A stretch of 64,000 nt of DNA from Melieria omissa (GCA_963971225.1 OZ020268.1:112436830-112500829); one strand, 5' to 3'; counted from the first letter of the stretch, positions 12,255 through 24,886 are shown. Translations and numbers: made by a program. Notes: generated from the letters alone by a model not told the origin.

Positions 12255-12883
12255 CGCACACGCACTACAAAAGTGACACAACTCAAAATTTTCACTTTTC
12301 GGGTTTATGTGTTAATACTGTGCACAATGCATAAATCTACCAATCAGCAAAAGCTCAGTTTATTTTGTTGTTGTTAACTGTTGCAAAAACAGTCCCTTTA
12401 TGTCAGGAGTTTGATGCTATTTGATCGCTACAGCTCAATGCAAAAGAGTCCTAACTCAAATTGTGTCACTTTCGACGCAATACATTTTTGTTAAAGTTAA
12501 TTTTAAGCAAAATTTTGACAATTTTTGTAATATATTTTTCATTATTAAAATTAATTATGAATTTTCAAAATTTTTCTTTCAACTTTTTAACTGTCATTTA
12601 TAATTATTAAATTCAGTAAAAGTGGCATAACTTGAAATAAGTCGGTAATTATTGAATTAAAGTATCATCAAAACAGTCACAACTCAAAATTTTTGATTTT
12701 CTAGTGTAAAATTAAAAAAAAGAAATTCTTGCAACTTATCATAAAGCATAATCTGTAAAGATTTTCTACTGAACGGTCTATACGTTATTTAAAAAAAAAT
12801 GATTATTTAGCTCAAAAACAGTTTTTTGCGTTTCCTGTAAAATCAAAAATTTTGAGTTGTATCACTTTTGTTGTGCGTGTGCG
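12255..12883. mobile_element. MITE with CGCACACGCAC ends, 4-bp target duplication, copy 1
   Basis: 629 bp. The ends are CGCACACGCACTACAAAAGT and its inverse, flanked by ATTT on both sides. The motif ACACAACTCAAAATTTT recurs near both ends and inside. Its inverted relative is at 40712-41346. The superfamily is not assigned (4-bp duplications occur in Chapaev and Sola elements). Confidence 0.8.
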
Positions 12884-12937
12884 ATTTATATTCTTTTGTA
12901 CCAGATGACATTCCAGTGGTATGAGCTTCTATATTAA

Positions 12938-13219
12938 CACATTAAAAGCGGGCCGGGAAAAATTACCCGTTGTGAAAACTGCTGCTTATAAGCGGGGCGG
13001 GTATTTTTACCTTTTGAATGTAGGCACTTTAAAAGCGGGAGACGGTATTTTTACCGGATTGGTTTTCATATAAAACTGAAAGTATTATTTCATATAATTA
13101 TTTTAGTTTCATAAATTTCAAGTTTTATTTATTTTGGATCGCGCAATTTTTGCTTGTTTTGCAAGTAATGCCCGCTACGCAGCATAGTTTCATATACTAG
13201 GCTACCCGCTTAAAATGTG
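12938..13219. mobile_element. TTAA-flanked MITE, CACATTAAAAGCGGG ends
   Basis: 282 bp, flanked by TTAA at 12934-12937 and 13220-13223. The inverted ends are CACATTAAAAGCGGG and CACATTTTAAGCGGG. A further GCGGG motif repeats just inside. No ORF. Confidence 0.75.
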
Positions 13220-13221
13220 TT

Positions 13222-13443
13222 AAATACAAAAGTGCCATAACTCAAAACATTCCAAACTTTTTCCCATGAATCAATTCACAGTAAACATCTTTAACTACTT
13301 AAAAAATTTCATTGAAATGACTTTTTTCTTTGACTGGAAATACTTTACTGTTTTAATGTCAATTGCGTTGCTTCTGAAGAATCAACAGTTTTTCTCTTCT
13401 CCTAAAAATTTGAGATAATTGGGTTGTGACTCTTTTGTATTTA
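13222..13443. mobile_element. Short MITE, AAATACAAAAGWG ends
   Basis: About 220 bp with inverted ends AAATACAAAAGTGCCATAAC and AAATACAAAAGAGTCACAAC. It abuts the TTAA element on its left and shares the ACAACTCAAA motif with the 12255 family, so it may be a distant member. Confidence 0.5.
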
Positions 13444-15130
13444 GTGTGCCATATGTTATTCAACATATTGCATTCATAAATTGCAGATTTGCTTTTAGAA
13501 AGCCGACTTGCGGCAGCTGTCCGCATTCGTAAGATCTAAATATGCAAATTTATGGGCGGATCAAGTAGCAAAATTATATGGTGTTATATATATGCGTTTT
13601 TATTTGCAAGTACTTAAGTAAACACTGCAATTAGTTGGCATTAGGGTAAATATTGTTGCGCCCAACTCTTGAACATTAAATTGGCAAGGACCAGAAAAAG
13701 TCGAATGCATATTACGCACAGATCGCGGCCAATACTCCCGCGAATTTATTTTTGTATTGAGCTCCATAAGCCAATGGCCAGCGCACCGAATCATATCGTA
13801 AATTGGCTTATTCGAACGACCACTTTGGCATGACCGCAAAACGCTCGAACAAGTGGTCCACATTTGCATGTCCGAGCACATAATCGCACCATGTGTGGGT
13901 GCTGCAGCCAGGTGGGTGCGTATGTGTGTGTGTGGAAATCAACATTGCGATACGAGTGTCTTAATAAGGTCTTATTTTGTCATAACATCTGGCTGACTAC
14001 CAGTGCCGTGTCAAAACAATTCGCATCTAAAACAATTTGTTCTTGAGACGACTTGGCTGTCGCTCTGATGTTGAGATTGTGCCGAATTGTCGCTGTCAGT
14101 TATTTTGACATGAATCTCGCACGAACAATCGACAGTTGGCGGCTGGTCGCCGTGCAATGTCGTCGCTGTCATAATTGCCCATCATGCGCATTGCTCTACT
14201 CGTATGTAGTTCGTATCAGTGAGTTATGACGACAGTCGTCTGGGCAGTGATCGATCGCTGCATACTCGTAGTAATTTATGAACTTTTGGGCATAAGCCGA
14301 CATGTACTCTAGGCCGTTTAGGCTCGTTCAGTGGCAGCTGATGTTGTTGTTGATATTTTTTGCTGGAACATGCATCGGCGCCGAAACCCAGTTACATATT
14401 GAACACATGTTTTTGGGACGGCGCGTCTATTGAGTAAGTCAGCCAGTGAAGTTGGCCGATCATATGGAAATTTGGCCAATGCCGCAATCACGTCGCGCTT
14501 CGATGTTGTCGCTAACCATAATTGGCTCCCAGCTACAGACTTTAATAAATGAAGGTAGAAACGTTTGTTTGCATAAAAAATACAAATAAATTTGTAATTA
14601 GAATCAAGAAAACCATCGATTTAGTCCGTTTGTCTTTTCTTTTTTTTGAAACTTTCGAAAAAGCTTAGACAACCAGTTAAGATTTGATACGCATTGTACT
14701 GAAATGAAAATGGAAAATCCTCATTTTTTAATAAATACATATTCTAAAAAAATATGTAAAAAATAATATTTGCTTTGATTTGTTATTTAAAGTAATACAA
14801 ATAAAATTCACTAATTTGTGGATAAAATCACATTTGATCGGAGCCCTTCGATTGTTTTGGAGTCTCAATTTCAAAAAAGTGGCTCTCTTTGAAAAATTTA
14901 TATTCATTTGTAATTTTGTAAACTGTATGAGCATAGCATTTACTATCTACAAAAAATATATAACCACAACTATTACATAAAATAGCGTAAAATAAAAAGT
15001 GGGAAAAACCATTGAATACTGACAAATTTTGTTGAGGATTTGTTTTGTTATAAGCATTTTAATAAGTATTTATGTTCAGTTTTAAGTTGTTTCTTTGGCA
15101 TTTGTTTTTATATTACGTGAAGAGTAGCTG
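13444..15130. other. Intergenic; moderately GC-rich 13.5-14.5 kb
   Basis: A single-copy-looking segment without element ends, then AT-rich sequence. No coding region is supported. Confidence 0.35.
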
Positions 15131-15280
15131 AGGTTAGGTTATGGTGGCTGCTTCTGTAAGAGACACACTTGGAGGCCTATTACGAGGCCCATTGTGATAT
15201 TATATGCAACACTGTGTTTCCAACATGTGTTACTACACACGTTTAAAGCGGGGGGAAAAGAGAGAGGTACGTGAACGGTA
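15131..15280 (-). mobile_element. 5'-truncated SINE, inverted 3' end
   Basis: This is the reverse complement of the 3' part of the SINE at 58905-59311. It starts with AGGTTAGGTT, then GGTGGCTGCTTCT, GAGACACAC and GGCCCATTGTGATA in the same order, with a deletion of about 30 bases in the middle. Truncation at the 5' side is normal for LINE-mobilised copies. Confidence 0.75.
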
Positions 15281-15475
15281 ATCAAGAAGTTTTCTAGTAA
15301 TCGTACACGTTGTTCCATAAGACATGGTTGCGAAACAATAAGTTTAAAGTTTTAAAGTGTCTAAAGACTCGGTGGGAAATCTTCGAAAGTTATTTAAAAA
15401 AGGCGGAAGCACGTTAGGCAGGAAGCATCGATAGGTAGCACAAAAATGTCGACAAAAACTGCAATCTGGGTTGTA

Positions 15476-16082
15476 TAGGGTGTTTTTTTTAGAGGTTTGT
15501 TTTTCGAATAGAGATAAAACTGGCATTTTGTGGTCAAATCTGGCAACTCTAATGTCATTTATGTTCAGTTTGGTTTGCCATTTCATCATGAACAGGTTGA
15601 CAAAAGAACAACGCTTGCAAATCGTGCAAACTTATTTCGAAAATAATGGTTCAGTTCGCGAAGTTTACCGCAAGCGTCCATTTTATGGTCGACATAATCG
15701 TCCATCAGAGCAATTAATTCGGTTAACCATGGGTCGTTTTCGCACTACGTTTACTCTATGTGATAATACGCATCCGCAGAGACGTCGAACAGTGCGCACC
15801 GAAGAAACAATTGCCGCTGTAGAGCAAAATGTTGAAGAGGACCCGAATGAATCGATTCGCCACCGTGCACAGCAATTGGAGCTTTGTCCATCAACTTTAA
15901 AAATTGGACCTGTAGAATTGGCTTTATTCGAGCCAGCCGCGGCGGCCACATGCCCGAAATCATATTTAAACATTAATGGCATAACATTATCCTTCCAATA
16001 AAGCCAAATTGATGGACATTAAAACGATTTTCTTGTGTTTTATTTCAATTCAAAGTTCTATACCTCTAAAAAACACACCCTA
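15476..16082 (+). mobile_element. Tc3-like transposon, internally deleted
   Basis: 607 bp, with ends TAGGGTGTTTTTTTTAGAGG and its inverse in a TATAGGG/CCCTATA context (TA target). The transposase frame starts at 15588 with MNRLTKEQRLQIVQTYF and keeps the N-terminal DNA-binding part through RRTVRTEE and QLELCPSTL. It then jumps in another frame to the C-terminal GGHMPEIIFKH ending just before 16000. The whole DDE catalytic core is missing, so it can move only with help from an intact relative. Confidence 0.85.
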
Positions 16083-16098
16083 TATTTGTTGATGATTA

Positions 16099-17989
16099 CA
16101 CTGTGCGACAGCTTTTTCTAACCCGGAACCGACCAAGACTAATCGATAGTACTCTTATAGAGTAACAAAACCCTAGCTGGGTTTTGCAAAGTTAGTTGCC
16201 TTTTACAAGTTACAGCCGTGTAAAGTTTGTGTGTATTAGGGTTTTTTCAACCAGTTTTTTCCTTATAAGTCTTAAGATATTCAAAATTTTGAATAGCTGT
16301 CTTCAGCAAACTTGCTGCTAATTCTTAGATGAACAAATTCTCTGAACACTGTGTAACAAAATTATTACATCTTATCGAAATTTTGGGGGTCAATGTTAAA
16401 AAAATCGACTTTTTTTTATTGTAATAGAAAAAAAACGTGTTTTTTATTCTATTAAATTAATGCAAAATCGCATTTGTGTTGCTAAAAATAAAAAAAAATA
16501 TATGCTTCACCCTCTAACTTCACAAAGTGATGTTTTTTGCAAACTAAAGTGAAAAAATGTTCAAGTCTAAATTTGAAATTTTATTGTACACATATTTTAG
16601 TATATTTAAAAAGTTTTGTGGTGTCTTTTATACCTGGAGTTGTTAATGGTCCAGATATACGGAAATGAATGAAAACAGAGACATTTGATCTGGTGTCAGT
16701 TGGTTATGAATTGAAAGCATGGCAATCGATAAAAAAGTTATTAATGGATTTTTGGGCAAATATCGTTCTGAAATCTATAAGAGTTCAGTACAGCGTATGA
16801 AAAGATTGAGAAAGAACGGCGCAGTATGAATGACACACTCAATAGCAAACAATCTCCAAGTGGGGTCAAGCGAACAGGGTAAATTTTAATCCTCGCAAGA
16901 ACCAATGTTGCCTGTTATCCCACAAACGAGTCTCCCCACGACCCTGGTTATGGGTGGTGTGAGTATTGCGGAATCGGCAGCTCTTGATGTTCTGGGAATG
17001 TCCATTAAGAACGATCTTCGTTGGAACGATCATATTTTTGGCGTGTCGAAAGAAGCAGCCAAGTGCCTCGGCTTCCTAAAGCGGTGCAAAAAATATTTCA
17101 CTCCGTCTGATCTCCGCATTATTTATACCACCTATATCCGAAAATGGAGTTTAACTCGCACCTATGGGCAGGGGCTTCAAAAACCCATTTGGAGCTCCTA
17201 GATCGGGTGCAATACCGTGCGATCAAACTTACAGGGAGCAATAGGGCATCCAGCTCTATTGACTCCTTAGAACATCGTCGAAACGTGGCATGTGTGGTGT
17301 TATTTTACCGATACTTTTTCGGTAATTGCTCAGTGGAGATGAGCAGCTTTCTGCCATCAGTCCGGGTATGATGTCTCAGCGTACAGATAAAGGTCGTTTC
17401 TGGCCCGTACATCGAAATTTGTTGGTGTAGTCAGCAAACGTAACCGGAGAATTTGTATGAGAAAACGAACAGACTAAAATATGTGTACCTACAATAAAAT
17501 TTCAAATTTAGACTTGAAAATTTTTTCACTTTATTTTGCAAAAAAACATCTCTTTGTGAAGTCAGAGGGTTAAGCATACTTTTTTTATTTTTGGCAACAC
17601 AAATGCGATTTTGCATTAATATTAATAAAATAAAAAACACGTTTTTTTTCTATTACAATCAAAAAAAGTCGATTTTTTTAACATTGACCCCCAAAATTTC
17701 GATAAGGTGTAATAATTTTATTACACAGTGTTCAGAGAATTTGTTCATCTAAGAATTAGCAGCAAGTTTGCTGAAGACAGCTATTCAAAATTTTGAATAT
17801 CTTAAGACTTATAAGGAAAAAACTGGTTGAAAAAACCCTAATACACACAAACTTTACACGGCTGTAACTTGTAAAAAGCAACTAACTTTGCAAAACCCAG
17901 CTAGGGTTTTGTTACTCTATAAGAGTACTATCGATTAGTCTTGGTCGGTTCCGGGTTAGATTCCATGACCCTAAAATTGTCGCACAGTG
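16099..17989. mobile_element. Foldback element with about 500-bp arms enclosing a LINE fragment
   Basis: Left arm 16099 to about 16605 and right arm about 17473-17989 are near-identical inverses, including AT-rich tracts. The tips are CACTGTGCGACA and its inverse, each flanked by TTA (16096-16098 and 17990-17992). The right arm has about 25 extra bases near its tip (about 17959-17977). The spacer of roughly 870 bp holds the LINE reverse-transcriptase piece described separately. It could form a giant hairpin. A 3-bp TTA duplication again suggests a Harbinger- or CACTA-type transposase. Confidence 0.83.
16880..17371 (+). pseudogene. LINE reverse-transcriptase fragment inside the foldback element
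   Basis: Two overlapping frames together read like the thumb and downstream part of a Jockey/CR1-type reverse transcriptase: FNPRKNQCCL, then ALDVLGMSIKNDLRWNDHI, CLGFLKRCKKYF, LRIIYTTYIR, a frameshift near 17140, MEFNSHLWAG, LLDRVQYRAIKL and SLEHRRNVACVVLFYRYF. The catalytic YADD region and the 3' end are absent. The fragment is inactive and was probably picked up by the foldback element. Confidence 0.75.
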
Positions 17990-17992
17990 TTA

Positions 17993-20900
17993 TAGGTGCA
18001 AAATCCGTTCGAATTGAAATCCTACCTGCTTTTTTTCAAAATTTATTCATATTTTTATATTTCAGGTCGGGAAAATTTGTAACACAGGACAACAAAAACG
18101 CACTTTTTTTCTGTTGCGTGGAGTTTTTCTACTGTTTCTTACTAATAGTAAGATATAGGTACCTTGTCATTTTTTCAGTTTTCCTCTACGTTTTCCATAT
18201 TTTTGATCATAATTTCTTAATCAAAAAACCGATTGACATGATTTTCACCTTATCGCATTAACAACACTACACGGCTTCTTTTCCGATGCAACTTAGTATT
18301 ATAAGTTTAAAAGTGCCGCGGTAATTGGACCTCAAAGCCGCAAAATAAGGCATTTTAATGCGTCTTCTTTGATGGTCAAAAACATACACATTTTTTGTAA
18401 ATCAATTAACGCGTTAGGTGTATAATGAAAGCCGACACATCAAGCAATACAACACAGCCAAATTATTTTCCGGAATACACATTCGCATCGAAATAATAAC
18501 AAAAATGTACCATAGTAATTTTCATCACTTTTCATTAGAACTAATGAAGCACAAAAATTTATTTATTTGTGTATCAGTATTTTAAATAATAAAAAAAAAC
18601 ACTAAATCAATGAAGCGAGTATAAAGAAATTTTGACACATGATCAAAGAGATTTTAGATTTTAACATACTAACTTTTCAAGAAAATTCTGTATAAATTGT
18701 CAAGGATATAAAGGATTAAAATTTTCAAAGGACCTTTTTCATATTCTTTTTTTACAAATGGATTAAAAAATCAATTTTATTTAAATTCTTGAGCCTTTCC
18801 TCTTTCATTTGATATACATATCGCTATATTCAAAGGAGGTTAAGTATTTTTTATATTTTTTTTACTTTTTATCTCCTTCAAAATTTTGAGGTCCTTTTAA
18901 AAGGACAAGGGATGTAGAAATGAAGAACTGAGTACGCAGTATTGCTATGTTTGGTCTCTAGCTTCACGCCTTTATGGATTTTTTCCGGTGGGGAATTTTT
19001 TTTTAATCTTACTAACCCTTTCCGTCATGAAAATAAACCCGTTCTGTATGAATTGTATGTAGTCCAATATATTAGACATTGTGACTGAAAGGGTTAATTA
19101 TTATTGTAATTATTGTTTTAAGTAGTTTGGAACGGTGTATTAAACAAATTTCTGTTTTTAAGGATGATGCAAAAAACTGTACAATTCACTTTAAAAATAT
19201 CTTCTTATTTGTTCTGAAATAAAAATATAATTGAATTAAAAAAATAAAATTTAAGAGTTTGTTTTAAATATAAAAAGCGTTTGATTGCTTGAAGCGTGCT
19301 AATTGCTTGACCACCCACTGTACTTTTCAAAAACTAAGTCATTCATAACTCATCTTCTTTATGGATAATTTTCACCGTATTCGACACATAAATAGTCATT
19401 AGGACGTATGTTAAACCAAAAAATTCAAATAACAACAACAACAAAATTTCGACCTCATGATCCCCCTACTTGCAGTGAAGCACGCAGGGTGATTTTGGAC
19501 AAAATAAAAAAACAACACACAAATTTCTGGTACAAAATATATGGTTTCGTATTCGGTTCAACAGTTGTACACAAAACCCGCCTCCAAATTAAATCCTGGG
19601 TGCGCCAATGCCCACTTGAACTAAACCTACAACACTAGATGAGTCATATAAAATAATGTCTTTTTAATATCCATTATTTGTTTGTTAGAGCGTTACTTAT
19701 TACCGACTTTCCATTAGAAAAAGAGTCAAATATTTAGTGGGTGCAATGCATAAAAAAAGGATGCAAAGCCCAAACAAGTCGACCAAGATCGACTGAAGCA
19801 TTCTTACTTGTCTGCTCAAGTATTTAAGCATTTAAAATAATCTTCACATTTAAATTTGGTGAGTGATGTCACTTGTCATTTGTTTCATTTTCACAAAATC
19901 GCATTTCATTTAATGTGTGGAAATTCGCAGATCTAATTTTAGCTGAACGGTGGCACGCAACCGTATAGTTTTCTATTGTATGTACTCGTATGTTGAAGCA
20001 TAGGATTCTCTGTTTGTTTATCTAATTTACGACAGCAGAGCACAGTTCCATCGGTCCATCACTGATATTAGCTTTTTACTCATATGGCTTAATCACCGTC
20101 AGTCGAGCCGCGCGGACTTTGTGCTGAGAGCTTGTAGTCCCTGCTTCAGTCAAATATTTGCCTACGCCACGCACAGACGTACACAACGACTGATGTCGTA
20201 CTTGCGTCTTGTACAAACTGCGATAAGTGCCTCCAACATGCATTTATCCATCTCGATTGCTTGTCTCACTCGGCGCTGTTTGTGTTTTGTTCTCTTTTCT
20301 AATTAAAATTTTCGTCACCGCCATGAACTTGAGCGCATCTGTGCATCTGCGGTGTGGCGCGACAACAACGTCGCGGACGCACTCACGCGCTCACGCACTA
20401 AACTATCAAATGTCCGCGTGCGAGTGTCAACGGCAGTGATAAGCACCCATAAATATGGTTTTAACGCGACGCCGACTGACGGCTGCCATCGAGTGCGTAC
20501 GGTCGCCGGTGAGTTGTGTGACACGCTAAGCAGCGGGCGCGTTAAAGGCCCCCATTATGCTGTCACGGGAGTAGCGCAATTTTTTCCAACCTTGCTCCGG
20601 CGCGTCGCTTTGCGGCGTAGGCCCGACAGACCTCGACACTGCGCGCAGTTAGGGCGACGGGCTCCAGAAATGCCACACCGCCCATATCGGTGACGGCTGT
20701 CAGGCGTGCGGAGGGCAACAAAGCTGCTATCAGCGTAGCTGACAGACAAATAGACTGCACCGAGAAATGCAACGGCGACTAAGTGAGATGAACCTACCAG
20801 TCTACCAGACAATTTCGCACAGTTGCGTGTGGTTTGGTGTAGCGGTGACCATGAGTCTCGGTGTTATTTACAAGCGTGAAATGTCGCGAATGGGAAGTAG

Positions 20901-21516
20901 CGGAATGCGCGTGAGATTGGATCGAATTTTAAGTAGACTCGTGCAGTTGTAATTTAAATAAATTAAAAAAATAAAATAAAACAAATTAAGTGCAAGAAAA
21001 CCAGAAGTAAAAAATTAAATAAAAGTATGGGTGTAAAATTATAAAAAATATAAAATATTCATTAATTCTTATTGAAATGGGACTAAATAGCTTCAACTAA
21101 CTCCGATTGTGAGTTGTTAACTAACGCCTCCGGTAGCAAAAAGAAAACGGACTGAAGAAGTAAAGAACATAGAAAAAAATAACAAAATAAGTGTTGCCGA
21201 ACCAGTGCTTTGTTTACTAGATCTGTCGAACTTTTAAGACTGAAACGCGACCATTTGTATGACTGTGCCAAGTGCTTTTCTAAGTGCTTTCTAGATTTAA
21301 AATTGTAATGCCGACTACTTACAAAGTCCTCAATTTTGTTTTTTTTTCAACTTCTTGAGAATAATTAGTCTAAACTCTAATTTAAAATACCTTCCTGGAA
21401 GCTTAAGAGGGATATAGACTTATTTAAGGTAATCAATACATGGAAATGACTTTAGTAATGCTCTCTAGAAATTTTTGCGGCAGTACATACAATTCTCGTT
21501 TCCTTCGCCTTGGGTT
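17993..21516. other. Intergenic; GC-rich island at 20.0-20.95 kb
   Basis: Apart from the tiny TTAA MITE at 19016, the left part is AT-rich and empty. The island at 20.0-20.95 kb begins with an initiator-like GTCAGTCG (20099-20106) but has no properly placed DPE. Open frames on both strands there lack a clear start or family. Confidence 0.4.
19016..19093. mobile_element. Tiny TTAA MITE (about 78 bp), copy 2 (reverse orientation)
   Basis: Inverted copy of the element at 8532. The right side keeps TTAA (19094-19097); the left is CTAA. It is too short to code for anything and was probably moved by a piggyBac-type transposase. Confidence 0.7.
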
Positions 21517-21518
21517 AT

Positions 21519-22685
21519 ATAGGGTTTTCCAACAAGAGGTATTATTTTGGTATTCAAAAATTTTTTGAGATAAATGATCGGATGTTTATTTCATAATAAG
21601 GAGGAAGGTATGCCGTTAATAATGAAAAACAACATCAGCCAAATGGCCACCACGACCACGCTTACAGGACCATATCCTTTTCATGAAATTTTCCATAACC
21701 AAATCGCAAAGTGGCTGCCCTATGTCCTCGATAGCCTCACGAATTCTATCTTTGAGGTCTTGAATCGACGCTGGGCGGTTGGAGTACTCGCTATCTTTCA
21801 CGTGGCCCCAAAGGAAGAAGTCGCAAGGTGTTAAATCACAAGATCTCGGTGGCCAATTGTGATCACCTCTTCCAGAGATAACACGGTCCGGAAACTTTTC
21901 CCGTAAAAGAGCAATGGTTTCGTTGCTTGTGTGGCACGTAGCGCCGTCTTGTTGAAAGTAAACGTTTTCCAGATTAATACCATCCAACGCCGATCATAAA
22001 AAATCATTAATCATCTCTCGACAGCGCAATCCATTCACCGTAACTGTTGATCCAACCTCAGAGTCGCAAGGTGTTAAATCAGAAGATCTCGGTGGCCAAT
22101 TGTGATCACCTCTTCCAGAGATAACACGGTCCGGAAACTTTTCCCGTAAAAGAGCAATGGTTTCGTTGCTTGTGTGGCACGTAGCGCCGTCTTGTTGAAA
22201 GTAAACGTTTTCCAGATCAATACCATCCAACTCCGATCATAAAAAATCATTCATCATCTCTCGATAGCGCAATCCATTCACCGTAACTGTTGATCTAACC
22301 TCATTTTCGAAAAAGTAAGATCAATGACCCCGCCGGACCATAAACCGCACCAAACAGTCACACCACGGATGGAGAGATTTCTCAACAATAACTCTTGGGT
22401 TTTCCGAGCCCCAGATGCGACAATTTTGCTTGTTGACGTAGCCACCGAGGTGGAAATGGGCCTCATCAGTCAAGATGATTTTTCGATGGAATTCCGGATA
22501 ATTTTCATGCATTTCAAGGACCCAATCAGCAAAGACACGACGTTGTTGATGATCGGTGTATCGTTCCATTTTTAGTAATGGCGTAGTTTCTACTTGCCAA
22601 ATGTCAAAGAATAAAAGCTTCAAAAGTTACAGCTACCGAAATACCGGGTGATTCAAAATAACACTTGTCTTGTTGGAAAACCCTA
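21519..22685 (-). mobile_element. Tc3-like transposon with internal tandem duplication, defective
   Basis: 1167 bp, with ends AGGGTTTTCCAACAAG and its inverse in a TATAGGG/CCCTATA context. On the minus strand, transposase pieces run in order: WVLEMHENYPEFHRKI, LTDEAHFHLGG (first catalytic Asp), VTVWCGLWSGG, YFQQDGATCHTS (second Asp), then WPPRSCDLTPCDFFLWG (where the third acidic residue would lie) and the C-terminal RGGHLADVVFHY. The segment 21821-22063 is duplicated at 22064-22306. The N-terminal DNA-binding domain is missing and stops interrupt the frame. Confidence 0.85.
21821..22306. repeat. 243-bp direct tandem duplication inside the Tc3-like element
   Basis: The unit starts at TCGCAAGGTGTTAAATC (21821) and again at 22064; both copies end at AACCTCA. 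The copies differ at only a few bases (for example ATTAATACC versus ATCAATACC), so the duplication is recent relative to the element. 243 is a multiple of three, but a stop separates the repeated frames. Confidence 0.88.
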
Positions 22686-22687
22686 TA

Positions 22688-24882
22688 GCAACATGCCTAC
22701 TTGCACAGAATAGACAGTAACTGAACTGTTTGTTCAGTGTCTTGATTCGAATTCTAAGCCGACAGCTACTTGTTCCTATCCTGAATATAAAATTACAGCA
22801 AGCAAATTATAAAACAAATTTAATGCTTTTTCTATTGCAAGCAACACTTTTTATACATATGTATGTCCATATGCATGTGTGATATAAAAGAGAATTGATT
22901 GCTTTCCTCATTTCAAAAATCATTTTCGCATTCAACGATTAACTTTTTGCGCAGTTCACGCATCATAACAATTAAAAAAAATTAAAAGCTTTTTTAATTG
23001 AGCTGCAAGTGGGTGGCCCGGGGTGCGGCAAATAGAACCGCCCACAACCCAAAACACATGCAGCCAAGTGCAACGCATCCAAGACGTTCCAAATAATTGT
23101 CTAGCAAAATGTGCGATGAACCAGCGAAGCATCGGCGGGAGCACACACAGACGTCATAAGCGCTTTGAAATATTTATCTTTGCCTCTCTGAAAATATTTG
23201 TACCTTCGTTATGATATGCTAATGCGTTGCACGTCACTAAAGCGACAGCGACAAGCGACAAGCGGACGACGGCAGCCACCAATTTATGTGTAAATGTAGC
23301 CCGCTTCTCGAATTCAATCCCGCTGACTGCGAGGAGTAGCTGTGCGCAAACACTTTGCTCCACTTGCCGAACGCTGCTCAACTTCAACCCGTCGCGACGG
23401 CAGCCGGTGCGCTGGCAGCGACAGTAGCCGCTTTATAAATAAACTTCAAACGAACAAAGCTCGCACTTTTGTAGGCTGTGCTCATAATTTAATAGGCGGG
23501 CCAGATATCAAAACATTCTTCAAAAATAATTTATTAATCGTTGGCGCACGCTGGTGGCACTTGGCGTCGGCGGACAGACGCTGAGTGTCAGTCGTTCACG
23601 CGGCCAGCTAAATCACTGCGTGACGTTTAATTGTGGCAGCGAAATGTAAATCAAATTTTTGTCCAATTAAATTTGCTTAATTTTAGTCAATTTTCCATTC
23701 AATGCGGCTGCGAGTGGACTTGATTGGATTGTGGTGGATCGCTCGGGGGTCGGCCAAATGTCAATTTACATGCACAATTGAATACTTGTAATTAACAAAC
23801 GTGCACGAATGCTGGAGTTGTTTGAATTTTAAATAATTTGGGCTTTTCTTGTTTGTGGGCTTCTAAAATATTTGTTGGCGCTTGGCAGCTGTTCTCGGAA
23901 ATTCGTTGTTTGGCCTGTTTGAAAGTTCTTTATTGACTATGCAAACACGGCACGCACCTATATACGCATGTATGTACATATGTACACATTTATTAATCCA
24001 TTTATGGGCGTGTGTGTGCGCTGAGCAAGTTTTGAAAAACGCTTAAATATTTAATACGCTCTTGACAACCCGTTTGTGTTGTGAACTCGATGCCGTACAT
24101 GGCATTTACGTATTTTCGATTTAGTTTGATTAATTGAATGTGATAAATTGGCGCTTCCACATTAAAGCGCAAATAAACTGATCAAGAGAATACCATGAAT
24201 GCCGGCTAAAATGAGATATTTTAAAGCGATTATAGACAAACAAGTTTGTAGACAACATGTTTCGCTCCTCGGCCACCGAAATTTTATGTAAAACAGCAGC
24301 TGTAAATATTTTGAGGCGTAAAACATGATCTCCATTCATTATGCGTTCTCGGAAACGTTTTGCAGTGAGTTGCGAGTAGCGTGTTGTTTTAGGGGTATTC
24401 ACTACACGTAACGGGAGTGTTTTGTCACATTTAATTAAGTAAATGCTTAAAATTAGACAAGTTTTAATGGCTGTAAGAACTTTTGCGATACTAAAGTTTT
24501 AATATGTGCGCCACCAGTTTCACTCTACAAATTCAACCCGTTGGACATATTTTTGAAGCTTAACTGTCTTTCCTATACGGACCCTTACTGGTTTGTAGCT
24601 CACGATTATTCCAATTGTGATGCGAGAGGATTTTTTCACTATAAAGTGCTCCAGAAATTAGCTTAGGAATGACATAGTCAACCTTCGCTACCCGGAACGA
24701 CAACCTGTTGACGATGGAAGTGTGGTCTACATCTGTTCTAGACCAGAAAAGTATCGCATTGAGCCTTGCAGTCGTTCAACTCGCCACAAACTTTCCATAA
24801 ATGCCAATAGGAAGCAAGTGAAGTAAAGTGTGAAGGGCTCATCAACAAAGCCACCATCCTTTAAACGTTGAAGTTAGATCTA
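22688..24882. other. Intergenic; GC-richer island at 23.0-23.6 kb
   Basis: No element ends and no recognisable exon. GTCAGTCG at 23587-23594 is initiator-like only. The rest is AT-rich. Confidence 0.35.
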
Positions 24883-24886
24883 TTAA

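Noticed and set aside
20095..20135. Second initiator/DPE promoter at 20.1 kb
   Set aside because: GTCAGTCG is present, but the bases at +28 to +33 do not fit the DPE consensus.
20563..20812. Minus-strand frames with signal-peptide-like starts
   Set aside because: One begins only at TTG and the two overlap in different frames on the same bases; no family resemblance, so I left it as part of a GC-rich island.
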